Shown piece after piece: positions 9,854 through 17,436 of a stretch of 37,240 bases of DNA. Within the stretch, counting starts at the first letter, position 1. Each line of letters begins with the position of its first letter. Source of the DNA: Candidatus Krumholzibacteriia bacterium (GTDB lineage: Bacteria > Krumholzibacteriota > Krumholzibacteriia > JAJRXK01). Below the pieces are notes generated by a model. It did no database searches. It had not been told where the DNA came from and saw only the letters and a program-made list of their open reading frames with translations. Position numbers and translations under genes: made by a program. The DNA lies in contig DATFKK010000043.1 of assembly GCA_035268685.1 (NCBI GenBank), positions 1 to 37,240 on the forward strand, read 5' to 3'.

Positions 9854-10863
9854 CAGTCCTCCGCGGAGCCGGCACGCTCGTCCTCGACGGCCGCCTCCGG
9901 GATCTCGCCCGCGTCGAGGTCGCCGACCGGAGCGTCGAAGGCCTCCACGATGGCTCGTACCAGACGATGACGCACGACGTCCCGATCGGCCAGGTGCACG
10001 AACGCGATACCACCGACCCCCCGCAGGATCGACTGCACGCGGATCAGGCCGCTGGCCGAGGTCTCGGGCAGGTCGATCTGGGTCACGTCGCCGGTCACGA
10101 CCGCCTGCGTACCCTCGCCGATGCGCGTCAGGAACATCTTCATCTGCGTGAGCGTCGTGTTCTGTCCCTCGTCGAGGATGACGAAGGAGCGGTTCAGGGT
10201 GCGCCCGCGCATGTAGGCCAGCGGAGCCACCTCGATCGTGCCGTTCGCCACCAGCCGGGCCACCCGCGACGAGCCCAGACAGTCGGTGAGCGCGTCGTAG
10301 AGCGGCCTCAGGTACGGGTCGATCTTCTCCTGCAGATCCCCGGGCAGGAAGCCCAGCTGCTCGCCCGCCTCCACCGCGGGCCGCACGAGGACGATGCGGT
10401 CGACCTCGTGGCGCAGCAGGGCCCGTACGGCCGACGCAACGGCCAGGTAGGTCTTGCCGGTCCCCGCGGGCCCGATCGAGAAGACGACGTCGTGGTCCTG
10501 GATCGCCTGCAGGTACCGAGCCTGCCCGGGCGTCCGGGCGTGCACCTGTTCGCGCGCTCCACCCGTCAGCTCGACCCGGGTGCGGTCGTCGTCCTCGGGG
10601 GCCACCGCTTCGTCGGCCACGAATCGCTCGATGGCCGCCGGGTCCAACGGCCGGCCCTGGCGCGCCCACGCCACCATCCGGCGCAGAGCGTTGCCGATCC
10701 GCTCCACGTCGGCCTCGTCGCCGCGGAGCACGAGCTCGTCGCCGCGGAGCACCAGCTGCCCGGGGAATGCGTCCTCGAGCCGACGCAGATGGCTGTCCTG
10801 GGGACCCAGGAACGAGAGGAGGTCGATCCCCGCGAGGGAGATACTGGTCTGGTGTTCACTCAT
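9853..10863 (-). CDS. phoH: PhoH-like ATPase
   Basis: Cytoplasmic P-loop ATPase of 336 residues related to helicase superfamily 1, probably acting on RNA together with YbeY. Walker A is GPAGTGKT at 131-138; Walker B is VILDE at 228-232 in '[24 protein letters not shown]', a PhoH hallmark. An N-terminal KH-like region (about 20-70) carries a duplicated heptapeptide, LVLRGDE at 37-43 and 44-50, encoded by a tandem 21-base repeat. The C-terminal 30 residues are acidic. It is the first gene of the operon, with a sigma-70 promoter about 90 bases upstream of the ATG. No strong ribosome site is visible just before the start. Confidence 0.93.
   Translation of the reverse strand: MSEHQTSISLAGIDLLSFLGPQDSHLRRLEDAFPGQLVLRGDELVLRGDEADVERIGNALRRMVAWARQGRPLDPAAIERFVADEAVAPEDDDRTRVELTGGAREQVHARTPGQARYLQAIQDHDVVFSIGPAGTGKTYLAVASAVRALLRHEVDRIVLVRPAVEAGEQLGFLPGDLQEKIDPYLRPLYDALTDCLGSSRVARLVANGTIEVAPLAYMRGRTLNRSFVILDEGQNTTLTQMKMFLTRIGEGTQAVVTGDVTQIDLPETSASGLIRVQSILRGVGGIAFVHLADRDVVRHRLVRAIVEAFDAPVGDLDAGEIPEAAVEDERAGSAED
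10714..10755. repeat. Tandem 21-base repeat inside phoH
   Basis: Two adjacent 21-base units (10714-10734 and 10735-10755) differ at one position only. They encode LVLRGDE twice, in frame, in the KH-like N-terminal part of PhoH. The family normally has two similar strands here, so the protein may tolerate it; the near-identity in DNA suggests recent duplication. Confidence 0.8.
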
Positions 10864-10907
10864 CGAAGGTCGGAGTCAGCCTCCCGGGCGGCCCGCTCGG
10901 AGCCTGC

Positions 10908-10925
10908 GGGATCGTCAACGATCCC
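10908..10925. promoter_or_regulatory. Palindrome in phoH leader
   Basis: GGGATCGT-CA-ACGATCCC is an 18-base inverted repeat with 8-base perfect arms and a 2-base centre. It lies about 22-40 bases after the predicted start of phoH transcription and 45 bases before the ATG. It could be a repressor operator or, in RNA, a short hairpin. I do not recognise it as a known operator. Confidence 0.5.
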
Positions 10926-10954
10926 AAGGGGTTGCGCGACCTGGAGCCCCCGCG

Positions 10955-10983
10955 AATGTATCCCTGCCACCGCGGGGCGGCAA
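10955..10983 (-). promoter_or_regulatory. Sigma-70 promoter of the phoH operon
   Basis: On the - strand, TTGCCG (10983-10978), a 17-base spacer, then TACATT (10960-10955). The match to the consensus is good and the position is right for phoH, giving a leader of roughly 85 bases that contains the palindrome. Confidence 0.7.
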
Positions 10984-11025
10984 GCGTCCCGCCGAGAGTG
11001 CTCCCCACGGACGGAGAACGCAAGA

Positions 11026-11049
11026 CCCCCGCCGGGGTTCCGGCGGGGG
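11026..11049 (-). terminator. Hairpin terminator after the LysM lipoprotein gene
   Basis: Perfect 10-bp GC stem (arms 11026-11035 and 11040-11049, 4-base loop), 31 bases after the stop at 11081. On the - strand it is followed by TCTTGCGTTCT, which is only moderately T-rich. It separates the lipoprotein unit from the phoH promoter. Confidence 0.75.
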
Positions 11050-11080
11050 CTCGCGTGGGTCCGGTGTCGATCGCCACCGC

Positions 11081-11776
11081 TCAGTCGCGAGGGATCGAGA
11101 GCTCCCAGTCGGGCCAGATCATGTCGGGGTCGTCGATCTGGTCGCGGTTGGCCTCGTAGATCCGCGGCCACTCCAGACCGTTCCCGTAGACTTCCCAGTA
11201 ACTGGCGATGCGGCTCAGGTACTCGTCCTGCGCGACGGTCCAGTTGCTCGGCCAGTCACGGGGGACGACCAGCTCCCAACCCGGGTAGATCAGGTTCGGG
11301 TCGTCGATCTTGTCCTTGTTGGCGCGATAGATCCGCGGCCACTTGGTCGGATCGGCGTAGATCCGCTCGTACTCCGAGATCATCTGCAGGAACTCGCCGT
11401 CCGACACGACGTGGGTCTGCGGCAGACCCTCGAAGTAGTCGACCTCCTCCTGCACCGCGTCGACCTCGCTCTTCTCGCGGTCGTAGCGGCTCTGCAGCGA
11501 GCGGATCTCGTCCTGCAGTCCGGCGAGGTCGCTCTGCACGCTGTTGGCCTGACCCTCGGTGGAGTTGGCCTCGCTCTGCAGGCGCTCGAGCTCGGCATCG
11601 AGCTCGGCACAGTACTCTTCGTACTGTTCCTCGGACAGGTTCTTGAATTCTTCGGCCGTGTAGTACTCGCCATCGCTGACGTCCACGTCACGGGCGACCT
11701 TCGGCGAGCACCCCGCCGCGAAGAGGATCGTCACGGCGGCCAGCGCGAATCCGCAGCGCGCGATGAAGTTCGTCAT
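11081..11776 (-). CDS. Lipoprotein with coiled coil and two LysM-like repeats
   Basis: Predicted lipoprotein of 231 residues. The start MTNFIARCGFALAAVTILFA leads into lipobox AAGC with Cys23. Residues about 45-118 are a charged, heptad-like coiled coil. Two related C-terminal repeats follow (about 122-172 and 178-231), each of the form 'W-P-R-I-Y-x-A-N-x-D-x-I-D-D-P-x-x-I-x-P' then 'W-E-L-x-x-P', which resemble LysM modules with extra Trp residues. LysM binds peptidoglycan glycans, so a link between membrane and cell wall is likely. The last residue lies in the second repeat, so the protein ends in the wall-binding module. It follows another coiled-coil lipoprotein gene by 20 bases. Confidence 0.8.
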   Translation of the reverse strand: MTNFIARCGFALAAVTILFAAGCSPKVARDVDVSDGEYYTAEEFKNLSEEQYEEYCAELDAELERLQSEANSTEGQANSVQSDLAGLQDEIRSLQSRYDREKSEVDAVQEEVDYFEGLPQTHVVSDGEFLQMISEYERIYADPTKWPRIYRANKDKIDDPNLIYPGWELVVPRDWPSNWTVAQDEYLSRIASYWEVYGNGLEWPRIYEANRDQIDDPDMIWPDWELSIPRD

Positions 11777-11796
11777 GATCGCAACCTTTCCGGGGC

Positions 11797-12084
11797 CTAT
11801 CGCCCGCTGCCCTTCTTGAGGATCTCGAGACGGGCTTCGAGGTCGGCCGCGTCGGGCAGGGAATCGATGCGATTCTCCAGCTGCGTCTTCTGCTGACGCG
11901 CGTCGGCGAGCTCGGTCCGGGCAGACTCGAGGTTCTGCTCGGCGCTCTGCAGCTCGGTCCGCGCGCTCTCGATCTGCGACGGATCGGTGTTGCACGGCTC
12001 GTTGTTCCGAGCGCAGCCGGTCGTGGTCACGATGGCCACGGTGCTGACGATCAGGGCCATGCTTCGCAGTGCCTTGGACTTCAA
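11797..12084 (-). CDS. Small coiled-coil lipoprotein
   Basis: 95-residue predicted lipoprotein. I chose the TTG start because it gives a proper signal sequence (MKSKALRSMALIVSTVAIVT then TTGC lipobox, Cys24) and has GGAGG about 10 bases upstream; the in-frame ATG at 12060 would remove the positive N-terminus. After the lipobox the chain is almost all charged helix ('ARTELQSAEQNLESARTEL', 'LENRIDSL'), resembling Lpp-like or YgdR-like wall lipoproteins in form, not by clear homology. It is the first gene of a two-gene unit with the LysM lipoprotein. Function unknown; an envelope spacer or tether is a guess. Confidence 0.7.
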   Translation of the reverse strand: MKSKALRSMALIVSTVAIVTTTGCARNNEPCNTDPSQIESARTELQSAEQNLESARTELADARQQKTQLENRIDSLPDAADLEARLEILKKGSGR

Positions 12085-12181
12085 GGTGCGAAAGCCTCCT
12101 TCTGTGCCCACGCACGCCGTAGCGAACGCCAGGGGCAGGAACAAATTTCCGTGCGCCGGAACCAGCCTGCGCACGGCGGGC

Positions 12182-12209
12182 AATGTACACCCGACCGACG
12201 GCGAGTCAA
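12182..12209 (-). promoter_or_regulatory. Sigma-70 promoter of the lipoprotein pair
   Basis: On the - strand, TTGACT (12209-12204), 16-base spacer, TACATT (12187-12182). The expected start near 12175 gives a leader of about 90 bases before the TTG start codon. Confidence 0.75.
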
Positions 12210-12276
12210 GCACTGATTGGGCCAGATCGGGCACCTGGGCGGTACCACGAACGGGACTTCGGGCGTTTCCCGACCA

Positions 12277-14052
12277 TCACTCCTCGGAGTCGTCGGCCGG
12301 AGCGAGCCGCAGGTGCAGCTCCTCGAGCTGGGCTTCGGACACCGTGGACGGCGCACCGTCGAGCGGATTCGTCGCGGTGGTGGTCTTGGGGAAGGCGATC
12401 ACGTCGCGGATGCTCTCGCCCCCGACGAGGACCGTCACGAAACGGTCCAACCCCAGAGCGATCCCGGCGTGGGGCGGCGCCCCGTACTCGAGCGCCCGCA
12501 GGAACCATCCGAACTTCGACTCGGCCTCGGTCTCGCCGACACCGCAGATACGCAGCACCCGCTCCTGGACGTCGCGCCGGTGGATCCTGACACTGCCGCT
12601 GCCCAGCTCCACGCCGTTGCAGACGAGGTCGTAGAGGGTCGCGTAGACCTTCCCCGGATCGGACTCCATGTCGTCGAGGTGCTCGGCGTCGGGCATGGTG
12701 AACATGTGATGCATGGCGGTCCAGCCGCCCTCGTCGGTCTGTTCGAAGAGCGGGAAGCGGTGCACCCAGGCGAAGCGCAACTCCTCGCCTTCGGTGTAGC
12801 CGAGACGCCGCCCGACCTCCAACCGAAGCTGCCCGAGAACGGTGTTCGCGCGCATGCGCTCGTCGGCGATCACGAGCAGCAGATCGCCCGGCCGGGCTCC
12901 GAGACGCTCGGCGAACTGCTCCAGCACCGCCGGCTCGAAGAACTTGGCGAAGCTCCCGGTGATCCCGTCGTCGCCGACCTTGAGCCAGGCCATGCCCTTG
13001 GCCCCGTAGCGCTTGGCGACTTCCTCGATCGCACCGATCTCCTTGCGGCTCGACCCGCCGAGGCCGCGGCCGAGCACGCCCTTGACCACACCGCCGGTGC
13101 CGAGCACCGACCGGAACACCCCGAACTCCCCGCGCGCGGCGAGGTCGGAGAGATCGGTCAGCTCGAGGTCGAAGCGCAGATCGGGCTTGTCGCTTCCGAA
13201 GGTGTCCATGGCGTCGTCGTAGCTCAGGCGCAGGAAGGGCGTCTCGAGGTCCACGCCGCGCGTGCGCAGGACGATGTTGCGGACCATGCCCTCGACGAGC
13301 TCGAACACGTCCTCCTCGCCGGCGAAGCTCATCTCCAGATCGATCTGGGTGTGCTCGGGCTGACGGTCGGCCCGCAGGTCCTCGTCGCGCAGACAGCGCG
13401 CGAGCTGGAAGTAGCGATCCACACCACTGATCATCAGGGTCTGCTTGTAGAGCTGCGGGCTCTGGGGGAGCGCGTAGAACATGTTCGGGTGCACCCGGCT
13501 GGGCACGACGTAGTCACGGGCTCCCTCGGGCGTGGTCCGGATCAGCAGCGGCGTCTCGACCTCGAGGAAGTCCTGCTCGTCGAGGTGCTCGCGCGCGGCC
13601 TGCACCGTTCGATGCCGCACGCGCAGGTTCTCCTGCATCCGCGGCGTGCGCAGGTGCAGGTAGCGGTGCTTGAACTTGAGTTCGTCGGTCGCGCTCTCGG
13701 CTTCGTCCAGCGTGAAGGGCAGGACCTTGCACCGGTTCAGGATCTCGATGCGCTGGATCACGACCTCGATTCCTCCGGTCGTGCGATCGGGATTCACCAT
13801 CTCGGCTGGCCGCTCGCGCACCGTCCCCACGACGGCGATCACGTCCTCCATGCGCAGGGTCCGCGCGGTCTCCAGGAGCTCCCCTTCGTCCTCGACCACC
13901 GTCTGGGTGATGCCGTAGCGATCGCGCAGGTCGACGAAGACCAGACCGCCGTGGTCGCGCCGCGAATCGACCCAACCGTTCAGGACGACCTCACGTCCGC
14001 TGACCGAGGGGGTGAGTTCGCCACAGGTGTGCGTGCGTCGCAGAGAGTTCAT
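12277..14052 (-). CDS. aspS: Aspartate--tRNA(Asp/Asn) ligase
   Basis: Class IIb aminoacyl-tRNA synthetase of 591 residues with N-terminal OB anticodon-binding domain (about 1-110), catalytic core, bacterial GAD insertion (about 290-420) and class II motif 3 near 'GIALGLDRFVTVLVGG'. Other family blocks are 'YVVPSRVHPNMFYALPQSPQLYKQ' (motif region) and 'RCLRDEDLRADRQPEHTQID'. Position 34 is His in 'SRRDHGGLVF'; discriminating enzymes such as that of E. coli have Leu here, while non-discriminating ones have His. This suggests that the enzyme also makes Asp-tRNA-Asn for conversion by GatCAB. It is the last gene of the envelope run, 40 bases after the VanZ-like gene. Confidence 0.97.
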   Translation of the reverse strand: MNSLRRTHTCGELTPSVSGREVVLNGWVDSRRDHGGLVFVDLRDRYGITQTVVEDEGELLETARTLRMEDVIAVVGTVRERPAEMVNPDRTTGGIEVVIQRIEILNRCKVLPFTLDEAESATDELKFKHRYLHLRTPRMQENLRVRHRTVQAAREHLDEQDFLEVETPLLIRTTPEGARDYVVPSRVHPNMFYALPQSPQLYKQTLMISGVDRYFQLARCLRDEDLRADRQPEHTQIDLEMSFAGEEDVFELVEGMVRNIVLRTRGVDLETPFLRLSYDDAMDTFGSDKPDLRFDLELTDLSDLAARGEFGVFRSVLGTGGVVKGVLGRGLGGSSRKEIGAIEEVAKRYGAKGMAWLKVGDDGITGSFAKFFEPAVLEQFAERLGARPGDLLLVIADERMRANTVLGQLRLEVGRRLGYTEGEELRFAWVHRFPLFEQTDEGGWTAMHHMFTMPDAEHLDDMESDPGKVYATLYDLVCNGVELGSGSVRIHRRDVQERVLRICGVGETEAESKFGWFLRALEYGAPPHAGIALGLDRFVTVLVGGESIRDVIAFPKTTTATNPLDGAPSTVSEAQLEELHLRLAPADDSEE

Positions 14053-14092
14053 GGGAATCCTCGTGACCGCGGCAGCGGTCGGAGCGGGAAAT

Positions 14093-14473
14093 TCAACGGG
14101 AACGGAACCAGCGGGTGGCGACCCACGCGCCGAGTGTCCCGCCGACTACGTCGGCGATCCAGTCCGCCACCGACGGTGTGCGGTGCGGGACGAACCCCTG
14201 CCAGGTCTCGTCGACCGCGCCGAGCACGGCCACGACGGCCACGGCCACGGCGATCGCACGGACGGCGCCGGGCCCGGCCACCGCGGCCCGCTGCCGGACC
14301 ACGAGGAGCCCGAGGACCGCGTACTCGCCGGCGTGCACCAGCTTGTCGGGGACCTCGATCCCGACGTCGTCGAGCCTTCGACCCGAGATCGACGACACCG
14401 CCAGGATGACGGCATACCAGACCAGAACGGGAGACCAGCGCAGGATGGTAGGAAGCGGTGCCGAGGGTGTCAA
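14093..14473 (-). CDS. VanZ-like membrane protein
   Basis: 126-residue protein with about four membrane helices and the VanZ pattern 'DKLVHAGEYAVLGLLVVR' plus 'DETWQGFVPHRTPSVADWIADVVGG'. VanZ gives low-level teicoplanin resistance in enterococci; the function of chromosomal homologues is unclear. The start is uncertain: TTG at 14473 (MTPSAPLPTILRW) gives the expected N-terminal helix, but the same TTGACA is also a perfect -35 element of a putative promoter. No ATG or GTG precedes the first helix. It sits 37 bases after the PhnD-like gene and 40 before aspS. Confidence 0.8.
   Translation of the reverse strand: MTPSAPLPTILRWSPVLVWYAVILAVSSISGRRLDDVGIEVPDKLVHAGEYAVLGLLVVRQRAAVAGPGAVRAIAVAVAVVAVLGAVDETWQGFVPHRTPSVADWIADVVGGTLGAWVATRWFRSR
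14445..14473 (-). promoter_or_regulatory. Possible internal sigma-70 promoter ahead of aspS
   Basis: TTGACA (14473-14468), 17-base spacer, TACCAT (14450-14445) on the - strand. It overlaps the chosen VanZ start codon, so it could feed aspS with a long leader rather than VanZ itself, or it is chance. Confidence 0.45.
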
Positions 14474-14510
14474 CGCGACCTGCGGGACGGGGGATGGGTT
14501 CGACCGCGAC

Positions 14511-15359
14511 TCACGGCCGCAGGTTCGGGAAGGGTTCCAGGGGAGCGAATCCCCCGATACCGACGTGGGCGAGCGACAACGCGACCGCCTTGGCCTGCCC
14601 GTGGTTCGGATTCAGGCGCAGGTGGTCCAGCGTCAGTGCCCGGGACCGCAGTTCGCGCCGGGCGGGTTCCGACAGCGACGGCCCGGCGACCAGGGCGAAG
14701 CGAGGCGACGCCTCGCCCAGAGACTCGATCCGGAGCGTCTCGCCTTCCAGCAACCCCGCGCCCAGCGCGCGATCCAGATCCGTGCGCCGGACGACGATCG
14801 CATCGACGGCGCCGTGGGCGAAGGCGGCGATCATCTCGTCGTGACAGTAGGGGGAGGTCCCCACCGTGGCCTCGTCGCCAACGGTCATTCCGCCTTCCCG
14901 GAGCCGGCGCACGCCGGCCGCGGGACCACCGAGCACGTCGCGGTCGCCCAGGCCGAGCCGCAGGGGCTCGCCCACCGTTCCGCGACGCCGCACGAGCACC
15001 AGCTCGGTGCGGACGCCGACCCGGCCGACGGGCTTCGTCCAGGCCAGGACCTCGTAACCGTCGCGCTGGATCCGTCCGGGGGGGACCAGCAGGAGATCGG
15101 CACCGTGTTCACCACCGTCGATCTCTTCGGCGGTGAGCACCTGGACCACGCCGCTGCGCCGCACCGACCGTCCCAGGAACGACACCAGAGGCCGGAAGGA
15201 TCGGTCGAGGACCGGCGGGTCCTCGCCGCCGATCACACCGAGATGCAGGATCCCCGGCAGTTGTGGCTCGTGCAGTGGGAACAGGGCCCACACCGTGGTC
15301 ACGAGGACCACGAGCAGAAGGATCGACCCCGGCAGCAGCGAACGGACACGACCGCTCAA
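14511..15359 (-). CDS. PhnD/SsuA-type substrate-binding protein
   Basis: 282-residue exported protein. The start is TTG overlapping the YbbR stop (TTGA), with GAGGA 9 bases upstream, giving 'MSGRVRSLLPG' followed by a hydrophobic segment (about 10-28) that is a signal anchor or signal peptide. The mature part has the order of a periplasmic binding protein: 'LHLGVIGGEDPPVLDRSFRP', 'GADLLLVPP', 'VGTSPYCHDEMIAAFAHGAVDAIVVRRTDLD' and 'LRLNPNHGQAKAV'. This resembles the phosphonate/sulfonate-binding (PhnD-like) family. No permease or ATPase gene is nearby, and the neighbours make or remodel the cell wall, so the ligand and purpose are unknown. Family call moderate. Confidence 0.6.
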   Translation of the reverse strand: MSGRVRSLLPGSILLLVVLVTTVWALFPLHEPQLPGILHLGVIGGEDPPVLDRSFRPLVSFLGRSVRRSGVVQVLTAEEIDGGEHGADLLLVPPGRIQRDGYEVLAWTKPVGRVGVRTELVLVRRRGTVGEPLRLGLGDRDVLGGPAAGVRRLREGGMTVGDEATVGTSPYCHDEMIAAFAHGAVDAIVVRRTDLDRALGAGLLEGETLRIESLGEASPRFALVAGPSLSEPARRELRSRALTLDHLRLNPNHGQAKAVALSLAHVGIGGFAPLEPFPNLRP

Positions 15360-16321
15360 CGCCGACCATCCTCGTCGGAACCGGCCGCATCGACCGCCGA
15401 GGTGTCGGAGACGTCGGCCACCACCTGGATGGACCGCGGTTCCACCACCGTGCGCGTCACCCCGTCGATCGCCACCACCTCGACCTCGACCTCGTCGACC
15501 CCCCGCATGCCGGGCTCGATCGGCACCCGCACCGAGATGTCCTCCGGGCCCAGGTTCTTCACGACGCTCTCGGCCCCGAACACACGCACCCGCACCTCGG
15601 TCGGATCCAGCCGGAAGCGCTCTTCGGTCTCGGCCCCGTCGGTGAACACGGTCACGAGCACGCGGTCGAAGGCGCGCGGCACCACCCGTTCGATCGCCGC
15701 GGTCACGTCGACCTCCACCGGACGGAGGTCGACGTCGGGATCCGGCGGGATCAGGGCCACGCGCTCGCGGAAACTCGAGCGACGACGGTCGAGCCGCACC
15801 GGCACGGTGTCGATGGCCTCGATGCCGGCGACGACGTCCTCGGGTCCGGAGACGTTCACGATCTCGGGTGTGAGTTCGGGACGCCCCACGGCGGCGTATC
15901 CCTCGGGGATCGACCCCTCGGTCCGGAGCCGCACGGGAACGGCGCGCTCGGCGCGACGCTGCACCTGCACGTCGACCCATTGCGGTGAAAGGACCTTCAG
16001 CGGCGTGGCGTTCACCTTGGCGTCGGAGCGCGAGAGGGTGATCCGGTGCCGACCGGGACCGGCGCGGTCGAGGTCGAGTTCGAGGTGTCCGAAGTCGCGC
16101 CCGAAGACGTCGGCCATGAGCAACTGCAGCCGGCTGCTGCGGACGCTCAGGTCCGCTGTCGAGGGAATCCGACTCTCGGCCACGGCCAGGGTGTCGGCCA
16201 GGCCCACGATCTCGAGATCGACCGCCACGCTGCGCTCGACGTCGGCGTCACTCGCCACCTTCGTCCACGACAGCAGCGCGACGAGCAGGCAGAGGATCTT
16301 CGCACCGGTGTTCCGGAACAT
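15356..16321 (-). CDS. YbbR-domain membrane-anchored protein
   Basis: 321 residues: one N-terminal membrane helix (about 7-24, 'AKILCLLVALLSWTKVASD'), then several repeats of the beta-rich YbbR domain, visible as 'PEIVNVSGPEDVVAGIEAIDTVPVRLD' (about 150-176) and 'PTEVRVRVFGAESVVKNL' (about 240-258). In many bacteria YbbR (CdaR) binds and tunes the diadenylate cyclase CdaA; cdaA is not in this window, but a probable c-di-AMP phosphodiesterase (pgpH) is. The stop overlaps the next start by 4 bases. The C-terminal 20 residues are acidic. Confidence 0.82.
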   Translation of the reverse strand: MFRNTGAKILCLLVALLSWTKVASDADVERSVAVDLEIVGLADTLAVAESRIPSTADLSVRSSRLQLLMADVFGRDFGHLELDLDRAGPGRHRITLSRSDAKVNATPLKVLSPQWVDVQVQRRAERAVPVRLRTEGSIPEGYAAVGRPELTPEIVNVSGPEDVVAGIEAIDTVPVRLDRRRSSFRERVALIPPDPDVDLRPVEVDVTAAIERVVPRAFDRVLVTVFTDGAETEERFRLDPTEVRVRVFGAESVVKNLGPEDISVRVPIEPGMRGVDEVEVEVVAIDGVTRTVVEPRSIQVVADVSDTSAVDAAGSDEDGRR

Positions 16322-16366
16322 GCGTCCCCTCGGATCCGCGCGCCAGGGCGAGCGGCCGGTCCGGGT

Positions 16367-17359
16367 TCAGGGAATCAACAGACGCTGACCGACGCGCAGG
16401 CTGGCGTCGGGCAGCGCATTGGCCCACTGCAGGCGCTCGGCGGACCATCCACCCTGCGCCGCCAGCCTCCACAGCGTATCTCCTCGTTCGACGGTGTGCA
16501 CGCGCAGGACGGGCAGCGGTTCGATCGAAGTCCGCGCACCGGTGCTCTCGAAGTACTCGAGCACCGCGCGCGCCAGGGAACGCCCCAGCCGGCGCTGTCC
16601 GCCCGGCTCGGCGAGGAGACGCGCTTCGCCGGTGTGGCTCAGGAACCCGGCCTCGACCAGGATCGACGGCATGGACAGCGTCCGGAGCACCGCGAAGTTC
16701 GCCTGTTTCACACTCCGACCGGCGACCACGCCGTCGGCCCGGAAGCGCTCGAGCGTCAGCTCGGCGAACACCGCACTCCGCTGCAGGGCGTGGGTGCCCC
16801 TAAGGTCGAGCAGGATCCCGAGCACGTCGTCGCCCGCCTCGCCCGCGCCCCGCGATCCGACCAGCATGGCCGCGTTCTCACGATCCTCGCTCGCGGCCGC
16901 GGTCTCGTCGCTCGCCCCGTCCAGGCTCAGGTAATAGACCTCCGCACCGCGCGCGCGCGGATCGGACGCGGAGTTCACGTGGATGCTGACGAAGAGATCG
17001 GCCCGGACCTCACGGGCGATGTGGACGCGCCCGCGCAACGGCACGAAGCGGTCGTCGTCGCGCGTGAGCACGACGCGGACGTCGGGATGGCCCTCGAGGT
17101 GGGCGGCCACCGAGCGCGCGATGCCGAGCACGACGTCCTTCTCACGCGCGATCCCACAGCCCAGCGTACCGGGGTCGCGTCCACCGTGTCCGGCGTCGAC
17201 CACCACGACGAAGGGGTCGGACACCGGAGCGGTCTCGACGTCGGCCAGGACGTCGCGACGCGGTGAGGCACGTTCCCCGCTCGCGCACACGGCGTCGACG
17301 GGGCCGAGCCCGGCGATCAGGGCGACGATGATGGGGAACAGCCGCGGCCAGCTGACCAT
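16367..17359 (-). CDS. N-acetylmuramoyl-L-alanine amidase with C-terminal LysM
   Basis: 330-residue exported cell-wall hydrolase that cuts the bond between MurNAc and the stem peptide. Signal peptide about 1-26; Amidase_3 catalytic domain about 49-270 with H58 ('VVDAGHGGRDPG'), E73, H127 ('SIHVNS') and E236 ('ILVEAGFLSH'), the expected zinc and catalytic residues. One LysM module (about 287-330, 'HTVERGDTLWRLAAQGGWSAERLQWAN') anchors it to glycan. It has its own promoter (17399-17427) between it and the M23 gene and is followed by ybbR after 45 bases. Probably acts in daughter-cell separation; the AmiC type is the closest description. Confidence 0.92.
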   Translation of the reverse strand: MVSWPRLFPIIVALIAGLGPVDAVCASGERASPRRDVLADVETAPVSDPFVVVVDAGHGGRDPGTLGCGIAREKDVVLGIARSVAAHLEGHPDVRVVLTRDDDRFVPLRGRVHIAREVRADLFVSIHVNSASDPRARGAEVYYLSLDGASDETAAASEDRENAAMLVGSRGAGEAGDDVLGILLDLRGTHALQRSAVFAELTLERFRADGVVAGRSVKQANFAVLRTLSMPSILVEAGFLSHTGEARLLAEPGGQRRLGRSLARAVLEYFESTGARTSIEPLPVLRVHTVERGDTLWRLAAQGGWSAERLQWANALPDASLRVGQRLLIP

Positions 17360-17398
17360 GGACGGTCCTCGTTGCTCGGGCGGCGCGGGGTCGGTCGC

Positions 17399-17427
17399 AC
17401 CCTAGGCAGCGGAGGCCGGGGTGTCAA
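17399..17427 (-). promoter_or_regulatory. Sigma-70 promoter of the amidase gene
   Basis: TTGACA (17427-17422), 17-base spacer, TAGGGT (17404-17399) on the - strand. The -35 is perfect; the expected start near 17392 leaves a leader of about 33 bases. Confidence 0.7.
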
Positions 17428-17436
17428 TCGTACCGG

